Made by a program: the position numbers and the translations under genes | The notes under the pieces: model-generated | The model's input: only the letters and a program-made list of their open reading frames with translations | What the model was told of the DNA's origin: nothing | Databases searched by the model: none | From: Candidatus Mesolinea sp. | GTDB lineage: Bacteria > Chloroflexota > Anaerolineae > Anaerolineales > Anaerolineaceae | Assembly: GCA_003499715.1 (NCBI GenBank) | Contig: DNSH01000131.1 | Location: 1-9,315, forward strand | Length of the DNA: 9,315 nt | Direction: 5' to 3' | Shown here: piece by piece, positions 1-7,712 of the stretch | Numbering within the stretch: the first letter of the stretch is position 1 | Layout: the number at the start of each line of letters is the position of its first letter

Positions 1-2
1 AT

Positions 3-950
3 TACTTTAGCATTTATTACCATGTTGTTTCTGATGGCGCTTTACCGCACATTCGCTACCTTTATGCCTATAAAACTCCTGAAATGTTTGAGGACGATTT
101 ACGCTACCTTAGAAAACATGCATACCATCTTATTACTTGTGATCAACTATCTACTTATGTGTCACACGGCACCTCTCTTCCCCCCAAAGCGGTTATCCTT
201 ACGGTTGATGATGGCCTTTCTGAGTGTTTTTCAATAATGAGGCCTCTTTTACTCAAGTACGATGTTCCTTCTATCTTTTTCATTACCACTAATTACTTGG
301 ATAATTGCGGGATGGGGGCAGAGCTAAAAGCCTCACTCTGTGTTGAAAAAGTGAACTCGATGAATTCGGACCAAAGGGCGGCATTTGCAAATGTGCTGCT
401 TACCGAATTCGGCACGAGCATTTCTAACCCTGAGGAAATTAAAAAAGCCATATTTTCATATGTTGCTAATGATCACCGGGACATTAATAGAGTCTGCGCC
501 ATCCTTGGGATTGATATAGAGCAGGAAATCCGTAAAATTCAACCCTACCTGACCACTGAAGAAGTGCGTCAATTGGACGCTGACGGGTTCACTATCGGCG
601 CCCATTCCCTCGGCCATGAGAGGTTTTCAGAACTCACGCTTGAAGAGATTGAGGATAACATCAAACAAGCCTGCCAAAGAGTACAAAGCATAACGCATCA
701 ACCAGAAATCCCTTTTGCGTTTCCCTTTACCGCGGAAGGATTATCCAGGGAACATCTTGCCGCAATTCGCCAACGCCACCCTGAGGTTGGTCTGATGTTC
801 GGTGTTGATGGCATTGCTCCGGATGCCCCCTTCATGATCAATCGCTTTTGTGGGGATTCACCCCTTTATACAAAGCCAGGAAAATCTAATTTAGGCAGAG
901 CTATCTCGAAGGCTTGGCTCGAAGCAATATCGCTCAACCTACATCATTAA
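3..950 (+). CDS. NodB-type polysaccharide deacetylase, 5' partial
   Basis: This is a carbohydrate esterase 4-like deacetylase, expected to remove acetyl groups from a sugar in a metal-dependent reaction. The frame is open to the left edge of the window. Codons before the first ATG (position 84) already encode the family's N-terminal strand (YYHVVSDG, positions 15-38), so that ATG is internal and the true start lies upstream. About 315 residues are visible. Motif 1 is TVDDG (201-215), giving the catalytic-base and metal-binding aspartates. Motif 2 is HSLGH (603-617), giving the two metal-binding histidines. A later FAFPF segment (about 714-728) corresponds to the substrate-groove motif. All expected catalytic residues seem present. 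An insert of roughly 100 residues between motifs 1 and 2 is helical-looking. Whether it has a signal peptide cannot be seen. Gene 2 follows after 27 bases. The family assignment is firm; the substrate is unknown. Confidence 0.88.
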   Translation, partial: YFSIYYHVVSDGALPHIRYLYAYKTPEMFEDDLRYLRKHAYHLITCDQLSTYVSHGTSLPPKAVILTVDDGLSECFSIMRPLLLKYDVPSIFFITTNYLDNCGMGAELKASLCVEKVNSMNSDQRAAFANVLLTEFGTSISNPEEIKKAIFSYVANDHRDINRVCAILGIDIEQEIRKIQPYLTTEEVRQLDADGFTIGAHSLGHERFSELTLEEIEDNIKQACQRVQSITHQPEIPFAFPFTAEGLSREHLAAIRQRHPEVGLMFGVDGIAPDAPFMINRFCGDSPLYTKPGKSNLGRAISKAWLEAISLNLHH

Positions 951-977
951 TAACGCTCTTCACATCCTCAATGAATC

Positions 978-1922
978 GTGATCAACAAGCCATTTGTTTC
1001 CATCATCCTTCCCACCTATAATCGGGCTCATCTGCTGCCCAGAGCCGTTGAAACTGTGCTATCGCAAACCTTCCCGGAGTGGGAACTGATCATCTGGAAT
1101 GACGGCTCGACGGATGAGACGGTAAAAATCTTAGACGCATATCACGATCCACGTATCCGCACGTTCAGCGCGTCAAATCAAGGCAAGTCCGCTGCTCTGA
1201 ACCAGGCTCTAAAGCAGGCGAATGCGGATATCTTTGCTTTCCTCGATGATGATGACTGCTGGATGCCGGAATTCCTAGAACGCCAGATGGCGATCTTACG
1301 CGCCCAGCCAGAACTGGACCTCGTTTTCGGCAACTTCCGTAATGTAAATGTTGCGCGTAACCTTGAAGAAGATGGATTCAGGCAGAATGCTCCAGGTTTA
1401 AATCGCCTCCACACCGAGGAGCTCGGAGGTGGCGCAAAACATATTACTGGGGGATTCCTAGAAGGAATATCTACGGAAAACTTTATCGCCTTCGACACCG
1501 TTTTGGTGCGCAAACGTTTGACGGAGCGAGTTGGACCGTTTAACACGTACCTAAAAAACGGGATAGATTTCGAATTTTGGTGGCGCGCTGGCTTGCAGGG
1601 CTTACAGGCTGCCTTTACTGAAGAGATCGGCTTGATCCGCTATAAGTATCCGGGCAGCTTAAGCGGAAGTGAAGTGGCTACACGCCTCAATTTTCTACGG
1701 ACTCTCGATGCTTGCGCGGAGGCTTCCAGGCAGGCAGGGAAACCCGAAACAATCGAACTCCTGCGCCCAGCTTATCGCAATACCTGGCAGAACATGATCA
1801 GTATCAGCGCCCAGCAGAATGATCTCAATGGTGCTTTCGTTGCATTTCGTACCTCACTCAAATATGGTTTCCGATTGGGTTCTATTCGGTTATTATTGAG
1901 GGCACTTCTGACGAGGAGTTAA
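978..1922 (+). CDS. GT2-family (GT-A fold) glycosyltransferase
   Basis: Encodes a 314-residue inverting-type glycosyltransferase that should transfer a sugar from a nucleotide-sugar onto a growing glycan on the cytoplasmic side of the membrane. The N-terminal strand VSIILPTYNR (residues 7-16) and NDGSTD (41-46) form the nucleotide-binding part. DDDD at 90-93 supplies the DXD metal site, followed by CW. The stretch FEFWWR (about residues 194-199) matches the acceptor-side acidic/aromatic motif usual in this family. The start is GTG: a stop at 972-974 lies in frame just upstream, no ATG fits before the conserved strand, and the ATG at 971 is in another frame. No good ribosome binding site is visible. 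There are no clear membrane segments. The C-terminal 90 residues look like a helical extension. This gene is noticeably richer in GC than the next one. Donor and acceptor cannot be predicted. Confidence 0.9.
   Translation: MINKPFVSIILPTYNRAHLLPRAVETVLSQTFPEWELIIWNDGSTDETVKILDAYHDPRIRTFSASNQGKSAALNQALKQANADIFAFLDDDDCWMPEFLERQMAILRAQPELDLVFGNFRNVNVARNLEEDGFRQNAPGLNRLHTEELGGGAKHITGGFLEGISTENFIAFDTVLVRKRLTERVGPFNTYLKNGIDFEFWWRAGLQGLQAAFTEEIGLIRYKYPGSLSGSEVATRLNFLRTLDACAEASRQAGKPETIELLRPAYRNTWQNMISISAQQNDLNGAFVAFRTSLKYGFRLGSIRLLLRALLTRS
1913..1918 (+). promoter_or_regulatory. Strong Shine-Dalgarno for the first GT4 gene
   Basis: GAGGAG lies 8 bases before the ATG at 1927, inside the last codons of the preceding GT2 gene. 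It is the best ribosome binding site in the window and fixes the start of the GT4 gene. Because the site lies within the upstream coding sequence, translation of the two genes is probably coupled. Confidence 0.75.
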
Positions 1923-1926
1923 GTAA

Positions 1927-3123
1927 ATGCCTTTAAGAGTTTTACACATTTTTCCACCTAGCCTTAGGACACGCTTCGGTGGACAAAATATCACCTGGAA
2001 ATATAACTTTTCTAAGTGGTCGGATACTTCAATCACACATCTAGTGCTTGATAACGAACAAAATCGTATCGTTAGTCCTGAAGAGGCTTTCGATTTCATT
2101 TACCCTGATAAACAAACTAGCACTAGCACGTTGGGAAGGCTGCTCTGGATTCCTATTCTGCTACGCAACCTTCGAAGAAAAAAGAACGAATATGATATTC
2201 TCCACTTTCATATTTTATGGTGGGGAAGTTTACTCGCTGCCCACTGGGCTCAACGAAATGGCATACCCAGTCTATACGAAAGCGTCCTTCTGGATGCGGA
2301 TACGCCGGGGAGTATTGGCCAGGAGAATTTAGGGAGCATAAAACTTAATTTACTCAAATCATTCACAGGTATTATTGCGATTTCTCCTTTTCTCAAAACT
2401 GACTATCTAGCGAATGGCTTTACGGAGGATCGTGTTTTTTTACTCATCAACAGTGTAGATTCGGACCTATTCTGCCCAATCGGTGGTCCAGAGGATAAGC
2501 AGAATCTGAGGGAAAAATTAAATTTACCCGTAGACGACATTCTGCTACTTTTTGTCGGTAGTGTCATCCATAGAAAAGGTTTTGACATCCTCCTCAGATC
2601 TTTTGGTAACGTACTTGACAAATTTCGACAATGTAGGCTGCTTGTTGTTGGCCCAGCTAATCGCAATGAAAACCCCTCCCTAGATGAAAGTTTTATTAAA
2701 TACCAAAGAGATTGGCTAGAAGTTAGAAAAATTGAAAGCAAAGTTACCTTTCTTGGTTTAGTTAACGATCGTATTAAACTTGCTGAAATTTATCAAGCGG
2801 CAGATATATTCGTTTTTCCTTCTCGTGTGGAAGGGCTTGGGAATGTTGTTTTGGAGGCTATGGCTTCCGGCTTGCCCATCGTCGTTTCAGACCTACCGGT
2901 TTTGAGAGGTGTAATTGAGAATCGGGTAAATGGACTAATTGTGGCCTTGGAAGATGCTGATGCAACTGCGGAAGCGATTAATTTCCTGATTGAAAACCCG
3001 GAGATAGCCCAATCTTATGCCAGTCGGGCAAGAGGAGACGTCCAAACAAAGTTTTCCTTTGTCAATTGGGAAAAAAATCTGGTTAAAATATATTTTCAAC
3101 TCCTCGAATTAGCCAAAAGTTAA
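1927..3123 (+). CDS. GT4-family (GT-B fold) glycosyltransferase
   Basis: A 398-residue retaining-type glycosyltransferase with two Rossmann-like domains. The N-terminal half begins VLHIFPPS and carries a glycine pair (FGGQ, about residues 17-20) in the loop that usually contacts donor phosphate, then HFHILWWG near 94-101. The C-terminal half has the phosphate-binding VGSVIHRKG (210-218, with R216/K217) and the signature E302-x7-E310 (EGLGNVVLE), followed by AMASGLP. These residues contact the nucleotide-sugar donor. The start is supported by GAGGAG 8 bases upstream, and the gap to the GT2 stop is only 4 bases, so the two genes are almost certainly co-transcribed. It is more AT-rich than its neighbours (about 40% GC in a sampled 60-base line, against about 60% in the GT2). 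The sugar transferred is unknown. Confidence 0.92.
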   Translation: MPLRVLHIFPPSLRTRFGGQNITWKYNFSKWSDTSITHLVLDNEQNRIVSPEEAFDFIYPDKQTSTSTLGRLLWIPILLRNLRRKKNEYDILHFHILWWGSLLAAHWAQRNGIPSLYESVLLDADTPGSIGQENLGSIKLNLLKSFTGIIAISPFLKTDYLANGFTEDRVFLLINSVDSDLFCPIGGPEDKQNLREKLNLPVDDILLLFVGSVIHRKGFDILLRSFGNVLDKFRQCRLLVVGPANRNENPSLDESFIKYQRDWLEVRKIESKVTFLGLVNDRIKLAEIYQAADIFVFPSRVEGLGNVVLEAMASGLPIVVSDLPVLRGVIENRVNGLIVALEDADATAEAINFLIENPEIAQSYASRARGDVQTKFSFVNWEKNLVKIYFQLLELAKS

Positions 3124-3155
3124 CAAATAGTTATAGGAATATCTAAAGAATAGTT

Positions 3156-3184
3156 TTTATTTTTACAACAGATACTGCTATAAG
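3156..3184 (+). promoter_or_regulatory. Possible sigma70-type promoter before the polymerase gene
   Basis: The 146-base gap 3124-3269 is the only sizeable intergenic region. It contains TGCTATAAG (3176-3184), which matches an extended -10 element (TGnTATAAT) except for the last base. Seventeen bases upstream of the hexamer is a poor -35 candidate, TTTATT (3156-3161). Transcription would begin around 3191, leaving an untranslated leader of about 80 bases before ATG 3270. I see no convincing hairpin terminator in the gap. AT-rich sequence gives such matches by chance, so this is only a candidate. Confidence 0.3.
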
Positions 3185-3269
3185 ATCTATAAAAGTTGGG
3201 GATAAACTCTCGTGCTAATACAGCCAAAAAAGGTTATGATTCTGCCAACTAAGAACACGGAAATAGCAC

Positions 3270-4574
3270 ATGATTGAAACGCTCAGTTTAATCCTGGTTG
3301 GACTTATTGGACTCGTCCTCGCGGGAATGATTCTGGTCAACCCCTTCCTCGGAATCGTCCTCATCGCAGCCAGTCTGCCAGTAACAGACCTTTTGCCGTC
3401 CATTCCGATGGTCAGCTCAATCCTCCCCGTGGTTGGAGGGATCACCATTTTCGGATATCTGATGAAGAACGTTAATAAACATGGAAATGGCGTCAAAGGC
3501 ACGCGATCGGTTGTGATTTTAGGTTTACTTTTTATCATCTGGATGTTTATCACTAATCCGCAGGCAGCTTGGTTCGGAATAGACAGAAACTGGATATTTA
3601 CTTATGGACAGCTGCTCATCCTAACCTTTTTAGCCGAAGAGTTACTTGACGACCCTAAGAAATATAAGACATTCCTCTGGGTCTTTTCAATTGTTGCAGT
3701 GATATCTGCAACGGTGGCTATACAACAAGGTTCGATTGGGGAGGATATCGATACATCCATTCGCACGGGCGGATTGAGCGAAGGTGCAAATTCGGCTGGA
3801 AGATATTTCGTGGTTGGTATGATTTTCTTTGTCTACTTGCGCACAATGGAGCAAAATCAGCTGCTCAGATTCATTTCTGGGCTTGGCATCCTCATCACTT
3901 TTCTGGGCGTTTTCTATACAGTTTCCCGGACATCAATGGTGTTGCTTTTCACGGCTATCGGGCTCATCATATTGCTCAACCCGCAGAAGAAGTTAAATTT
4001 CACCCTGATCGTGGTATTTATGGCTGGAATATTACTACTTACATTTTTATCAGATACCGTTTTCAAAATATTGGGGTCCATCATCCCTGCAATCACCCAG
4101 GGCACAGATACAATCGGGTTGCGCTATAAATTATGGGATGCAGGATTTCGCATGTGGCAGGATCATCCTATCACGGGTGTAGGGATTGGTATGTACCGTC
4201 ATGAATTGCCTTTCTATGCAATCGGAATTCCGCAACACTATCTACACCTTGTTGCGCACAGCACGTATGTTCAGCTCTTATCCGAAACAGGCATAGTCGG
4301 CCTGGGATTATGGTTAACTATGGCAGCCATTTCATTAAGGAATCTTTGGAAAGCCAGCCGGATTGATGATCTGGAGCTGAGATCTTTGGCGACTGTGTGG
4401 TTCATTGTGCTAGTTATAATGCTCATTGGTGGCATCACGATGACTCAAAGCGCAGAAAAATTAATTTGGATCTGCATGGGCGTGAGTGAATATTTCCATC
4501 TTCATGTACTCAACCAGCCTGCCACTAAAGAGGTCCAAAAATTGGGATTAAGAGTGGCTGTTAAGACCGAGTAA
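3270..4574 (+). CDS. O-antigen ligase/polymerase-like (Wzy_C) membrane protein
   Basis: A 434-residue polytopic inner-membrane protein of the O-antigen polymerase/ligase superfamily, which joins undecaprenyl-linked glycan units to each other or to an acceptor outside the cytoplasmic membrane. About ten to twelve hydrophobic segments are visible from residue 5 to about 415. The Wzy_C-type features are in order: VSRTS (218-222, R220) after a membrane segment, then GLRYKLW (R285), HPITGVGIG (H299 onward) and AHSTYVQLLSETG (H330) before another helix. Arginines and a histidine in these places are the conserved functional residues of the family. The start ATG has only a weak GGA upstream. It is the sole candidate polymerase or ligase in the window, which suggests a Wzx/Wzy-type pathway, but no flippase is present here. 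Sequence alone cannot separate polymerase from ligase. Confidence 0.87.
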   Translation: MIETLSLILVGLIGLVLAGMILVNPFLGIVLIAASLPVTDLLPSIPMVSSILPVVGGITIFGYLMKNVNKHGNGVKGTRSVVILGLLFIIWMFITNPQAAWFGIDRNWIFTYGQLLILTFLAEELLDDPKKYKTFLWVFSIVAVISATVAIQQGSIGEDIDTSIRTGGLSEGANSAGRYFVVGMIFFVYLRTMEQNQLLRFISGLGILITFLGVFYTVSRTSMVLLFTAIGLIILLNPQKKLNFTLIVVFMAGILLLTFLSDTVFKILGSIIPAITQGTDTIGLRYKLWDAGFRMWQDHPITGVGIGMYRHELPFYAIGIPQHYLHLVAHSTYVQLLSETGIVGLGLWLTMAAISLRNLWKASRIDDLELRSLATVWFIVLVIMLIGGITMTQSAEKLIWICMGVSEYFHLHVLNQPATKEVQKLGLRVAVKTE

Positions 4575-4621
4575 ATTCTGACTTTGAAGCAAATTAATAA
4601 TTACTAAGCAGTAAAAACCAA

Positions 4622-5752
4622 ATGCCAACATCAACTAATATCGCCATTCTTGCCGGCCAACTCGTTGTGGGCGGAGCCGAAAAGCAGCTATATCTCTGGC
4701 TCGCCAATCTGGATCGAGAGCGCTTCAACCCAATCGTGCTTACCCTCCACCCTGGTTTCGGCGATTATTGGGAGAAGCCAATTGAAGACCTCGGAATACC
4801 ACTTTTTCGGATCAATCAGCGTAACAATCGTATTTCCCGCCTGAGGGAAATACGGCGAATACTCCAGCCCTTTCAACCGCAATTGGTGCATGGCTGGCAT
4901 CTTTTTTCAGGTGCTTATGCCAGTCTAGTTGCGCCGAGCTTTAAAGCTAAAAGTCTCGTTGGAATCCGAAATATATATAGTACACGCTATAATTCGCTGG
5001 AGTTGCAAATTTCTATGCATTTAGCAAATGCTTTCATTACGAATTCAACTTCGACGGCAAAAGAATTTAGCGATAAGAATCGTAAAAAGTTAAAGCCCGT
5101 CTACATAGTACCTAACGCAGTTTTAGAAGATTTCGAACCTCGCGAAAGCGTGCGGCAAAAGTTGACTCAAGAGCTGGGTTTGCGTCCCGATGCTCTTTGG
5201 CTGGTTGGCGTTGGCCGGTTAGTGCAGTTCAAGCACTTCGATGAGCTGCTCGAAGTTGCAGCATCTTTACGGGATAAGCAATGCAACTTCCACCTTATCC
5301 TCATTGGCGGTGGGCCGGAAGAATCAGCCCTTATCCAGCTTAGTCAACAGCTTCATCTTAAAGACTGTGTCCGATTTACTGGAGAAATTCCTAACGCCAT
5401 TCGTTTGTTAAAAGGTTTTGATATTTTCTGTATGACATCCTTTTTAGAAGGTCTGCCCAATGTGGTGATGGAGGCTGCAGCCGCTGGTTTACCCATCGTA
5501 ACCTGGCAATTGCCATTTTACGAAGAGCTGCTCACGCCAGGTGAGACAGCCCTTATGGCTGCTCCAGGCGACCGTGCCAGCTTTGAGCAGGCTGTGCAAG
5601 CGCTCATCAATGATCAACATTTAAGAGAAAGATTGGGAGCCGCTGCTCAGACTCAAGTGACTGAGAAATTCAGTTTGGACCATTACATTCAAAACATGAC
5701 CAAAGTCTACGAGACGATGTTGCAACCCAAGCCTTCGCCGGATAAGAAATAA
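4622..5752 (+). CDS. GT4-family (GT-B fold) glycosyltransferase
   Basis: A 376-residue retaining-type glycosyltransferase with a full set of GT4 motifs. Near the N terminus GQLVVGGAEKQL (residues 12-23) is the classic glycine loop (GGAE). HGWH around residue 90 ends an N-domain strand. VPNAV (163-167) marks the domain junction, GRLVQFK (198-204, R199 and K204) binds donor phosphate, and E276-x7-E284 (EGLPNVVME) followed by AAAAGLP is the signature. It resembles the general capsule and O-antigen GT4 enzymes that act on lipid-linked acceptors. The ATG lacks a recognisable Shine-Dalgarno sequence, but the protein begins naturally just before the first strand. The gap after the polymerase gene is 47 bases, and the next gene starts one base after its stop. 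The substrate is unknown. Confidence 0.92.
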   Translation: MPTSTNIAILAGQLVVGGAEKQLYLWLANLDRERFNPIVLTLHPGFGDYWEKPIEDLGIPLFRINQRNNRISRLREIRRILQPFQPQLVHGWHLFSGAYASLVAPSFKAKSLVGIRNIYSTRYNSLELQISMHLANAFITNSTSTAKEFSDKNRKKLKPVYIVPNAVLEDFEPRESVRQKLTQELGLRPDALWLVGVGRLVQFKHFDELLEVAASLRDKQCNFHLILIGGGPEESALIQLSQQLHLKDCVRFTGEIPNAIRLLKGFDIFCMTSFLEGLPNVVMEAAAAGLPIVTWQLPFYEELLTPGETALMAAPGDRASFEQAVQALINDQHLRERLGAAAQTQVTEKFSLDHYIQNMTKVYETMLQPKPSPDKK

Positions 5753-5753
5753 A

Positions 5754-6632
5754 ATGATTTTGGAATATCATCTCATATTCCCTGATTCCCATCCAAGAGA
5801 TACTTGGAATGCCGGTAATATCATCCGTGTTAAAGATTTCGCACGCCAAATGCGCTATTTAAAGAAACACTATCAGATTCTCCCGCTGGATGATTACGCG
5901 GAAGTTTTTCTTAGCCAGTCTCCTCAGTCGAAAAGGGCCATTGCGCTGACGTTTGATGATTGCGGGCAGCGTACCTTTTCCTTGGTGGAACCCGTGCTCA
6001 GCCAGGAGCATTTTCCAGCAACGTTTTTTGCCAATACATCTCACCTGAAGGATGGAAAGTTGTTGTGGTTTACTTACTTCAATGCCTTATGCTTCGAGAA
6101 GTCATATTCATCGATAAATATTAAAGGAAGGGAATATCTGCTCCAAACAAAACAACAATGTTTCCATGCCTGGCAGGATCTCATCCACCAGGCTCAGATC
6201 AGCGGAGATGCAATTGCTTACTCCGAAGCCATCTCAGCCAAATACCCGCTCTCTGCAGAGATTATTGAAAACTACCTGGGGCTGACCGAAAAGCAGATTA
6301 AGAATATCGGCTCATCTGCACATTTCGCATTTGGCGGTCACACACATCATCACCCCTACCTCACCCAACTTAGTCCAGAAAAGCAGCAAGAGGAGATTAT
6401 TGAGAATAAACGCCTGCTTGAACAAATCGGCGGAAAACCTGTTCGCTATTTTGCTTATCCTGGGGGAAAGTATTCCTTACCGATTATTGATATTGTGAAG
6501 GCGTGTGGATTTTCGGCAGCTTGCGCCGAGAAGTCTCTCAACCTGGGTGAGCCGCGTTTTGAGCTCCCACGCACCGGCATTTATTCTCCCTCATTGATAA
6601 AGTTTATACTCAAATTGATCCGGGTTCCATAG
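5754..6632 (+). CDS. NodB-type polysaccharide deacetylase
   Basis: A complete 292-residue carbohydrate esterase 4-like protein. It begins MILEYHLIF, directly at the family's first strand, so there is no signal peptide or membrane anchor. A cytoplasmic location, acting on a sugar nucleotide or lipid-linked intermediate, is therefore likely (inference). Motif 1 is TFDDC (66-70): both aspartates (D68, D69) are kept but the usual glycine is cysteine. Motif 2 is HTHHH (196-200), so H196 and H200 can bind metal. RYFAYPGG (231-238) is motif 3, the arginine/proline groove segment. An insert of about 100 residues between motifs 1 and 2 resembles in length that of the deacetylase at the left edge, yet the two sequences are clearly different. 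The start lies one base after the GT4 stop, so translation is probably coupled. The family is clear; activity and substrate are untested. Confidence 0.9.
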   Translation: MILEYHLIFPDSHPRDTWNAGNIIRVKDFARQMRYLKKHYQILPLDDYAEVFLSQSPQSKRAIALTFDDCGQRTFSLVEPVLSQEHFPATFFANTSHLKDGKLLWFTYFNALCFEKSYSSINIKGREYLLQTKQQCFHAWQDLIHQAQISGDAIAYSEAISAKYPLSAEIIENYLGLTEKQIKNIGSSAHFAFGGHTHHHPYLTQLSPEKQQEEIIENKRLLEQIGGKPVRYFAYPGGKYSLPIIDIVKACGFSAACAEKSLNLGEPRFELPRTGIYSPSLIKFILKLIRVP

Positions 6633-6651
6633 GATTGCATTCTTCGAAAAC

Positions 6652-6657
6652 AGGCGG
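6652..6657 (+). promoter_or_regulatory. Shine-Dalgarno supporting a GTG start
   Basis: AGGCGG sits 8 bases before GTG 6666, with one mismatch to AGGAGG. It supports the GTG as the start of the next gene, whose protein begins a conserved beta strand a few residues later. There is no ATG in a better position. Confidence 0.55.
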
Positions 6658-6665
6658 AAAAGCAA

Positions 6666-7712
6666 GTGAGTCAAAAATCCATTTTGCTCATCGGTAATCA
6701 CCTTTCTACTAAACATTCCAATAAGAATGTCTGGCATTACATGGCTGAGAAACTCTCTGCGAGAGGTTGGCAGGTAATCACGACCTCATCGCAGCAAAAC
6801 CAAGCCCTAAGATTAATCGATATGCTTCACACGATCTATGCGCAACGGCGTGAGTATGCCCTGGCGCAAATCGATGTTTTCAGCGGTAAGGCATTTATCT
6901 TTGCGGAAGCGTGTGCCAAATTACTTAAATGGCTAAGAAAACCCATCGTCCTCACACTGCATGGCGGTGGCTTACCTGAGTTTGCTGCCAAGCATCCCCT
7001 CCGCGTCCAGCATTTATTCCAAAGAGCGGATGCCGTTGTTACCCCTTCACCTTTTCTACAAAACTCATTACGCCAATATTCCTCTGAGATTCACCTGATC
7101 AATAACCCTATCGATATTTCTCAAGGCATTTATCGACAGCGCAGCTCTCCGCAGCCTAAGCTCATCTGGGTTCGCGCTTTTCATGAGATTTACAATCCAG
7201 AGATGGCATTAAGAGTTTTAGCCGATCTACAACCCGAATTCCCGGAGAGTCACCTAACTATGATAGGACCAGTGAAAAGCCACGCCTGCATGCAAAGTGT
7301 GAGAACGCTCGCAGCCCAAATGCAGCATGACCATCATGTGGAGATTATCACTGGCATTCCACATGATCAGGTTTCGGCTTTTCTGGATAAAGCTGATATC
7401 TTCATCAACACTTCGAACTATGACACCGCCCCCCGTAGTCTTCTAGAAGCCATGCTTAACGGGCTGTGTGTGATCTCAACAAATGTAGGAGGAATTCCTT
7501 ACCTTGGCATAGATGGCCAGGAATTTCTATTAGTGCCCCCAGGGGACCACTTGGCAATGGCAGACGCTATCAGGCGCGTTCTTACCGAACCTGAGTTAGC
7601 AGCAAAGTTAAGTAGCAATGCCCATAAAAAAGTGGAGCAGGATGATTGGTCTATTATCCTTCCACAATGGGAAAATTTGTTTTCAAGTATAGTTGAGAGA
7701 AATTATTCATGA
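6666..7712 (+). CDS. Divergent GT4-like glycosyltransferase
   Basis: A 348-residue GT-B-fold protein beginning with GTG. The N-domain has LLIGNHL (residues 7-13) and a glycine-rich HGGG (99-102) where some GT4 enzymes have HG. NNPID (146-150) marks the domain junction. The donor-site motifs depart from the standard form: the arginine/lysine element reads VRAFHEIYNPE (169-179), keeping R170 but with asparagine where lysine is expected, and the usual EX7E is D253-x7-E261 (DTAPRSLLE). The Asp form is known in a subset of bacterial GT4 proteins, so it need not mean loss of activity. It overlaps the following adenylate-forming gene by four bases (ATGA), which implies tight coupling and perhaps a shared step. 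No membrane segment is evident. The substrate is unknown. Confidence 0.85.
   Translation: MSQKSILLIGNHLSTKHSNKNVWHYMAEKLSARGWQVITTSSQQNQALRLIDMLHTIYAQRREYALAQIDVFSGKAFIFAEACAKLLKWLRKPIVLTLHGGGLPEFAAKHPLRVQHLFQRADAVVTPSPFLQNSLRQYSSEIHLINNPIDISQGIYRQRSSPQPKLIWVRAFHEIYNPEMALRVLADLQPEFPESHLTMIGPVKSHACMQSVRTLAAQMQHDHHVEIITGIPHDQVSAFLDKADIFINTSNYDTAPRSLLEAMLNGLCVISTNVGGIPYLGIDGQEFLLVPPGDHLAMADAIRRVLTEPELAAKLSSNAHKKVEQDDWSIILPQWENLFSSIVERNYS
7695..7700 (+). promoter_or_regulatory. Shine-Dalgarno for the CapK-like gene
   Basis: GAGAGA lies 8 bases before ATG 7709, within the end of the upstream GT4 gene. Together with the ATGA stop-start overlap it supports both this start and translational coupling. 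Confidence 0.5.

Noticed and set aside
405..418. The 14 bases GAATTCGGCACGAG equal a well-known EcoRI cDNA-library adaptor sequence.
   Set aside because: It lies inside the first deacetylase gene, is read in frame as EFGTS, and the coding frame and protein character continue smoothly on both sides. A library adaptor would mark a junction. Chance is the likelier explanation, although a vector-contamination screen may flag it.
84..950. ATG at 84 as the start of the left-edge deacetylase.
   Set aside because: The frame stays open to base 3 and the upstream codons encode the conserved first strand (YYHVVSDG), so the ATG is internal and the gene is 5' truncated by the window.
971..973. ATG just upstream of the first GT2 gene.
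   Set aside because: It is in a different frame from the GT2 protein; the in-frame start is GTG 978, because a TGA at 972-974 blocks anything earlier.
1178..1546. Antisense open frame of 122 codons within the first GT2 gene.
   Set aside because: The translation is low-complexity, rich in Ser, Arg and Pro, with no family features. The opposite strand encodes a clear GT2 including its DXD motif, so this is a shadow.
3215..3553. Antisense open frame of 112 codons across the polymerase gene start.
   Set aside because: It overlaps the hydrophobic N terminus of the polymerase gene, has no recognisable domain, and has no partner or regulatory logic. It is treated as a shadow.
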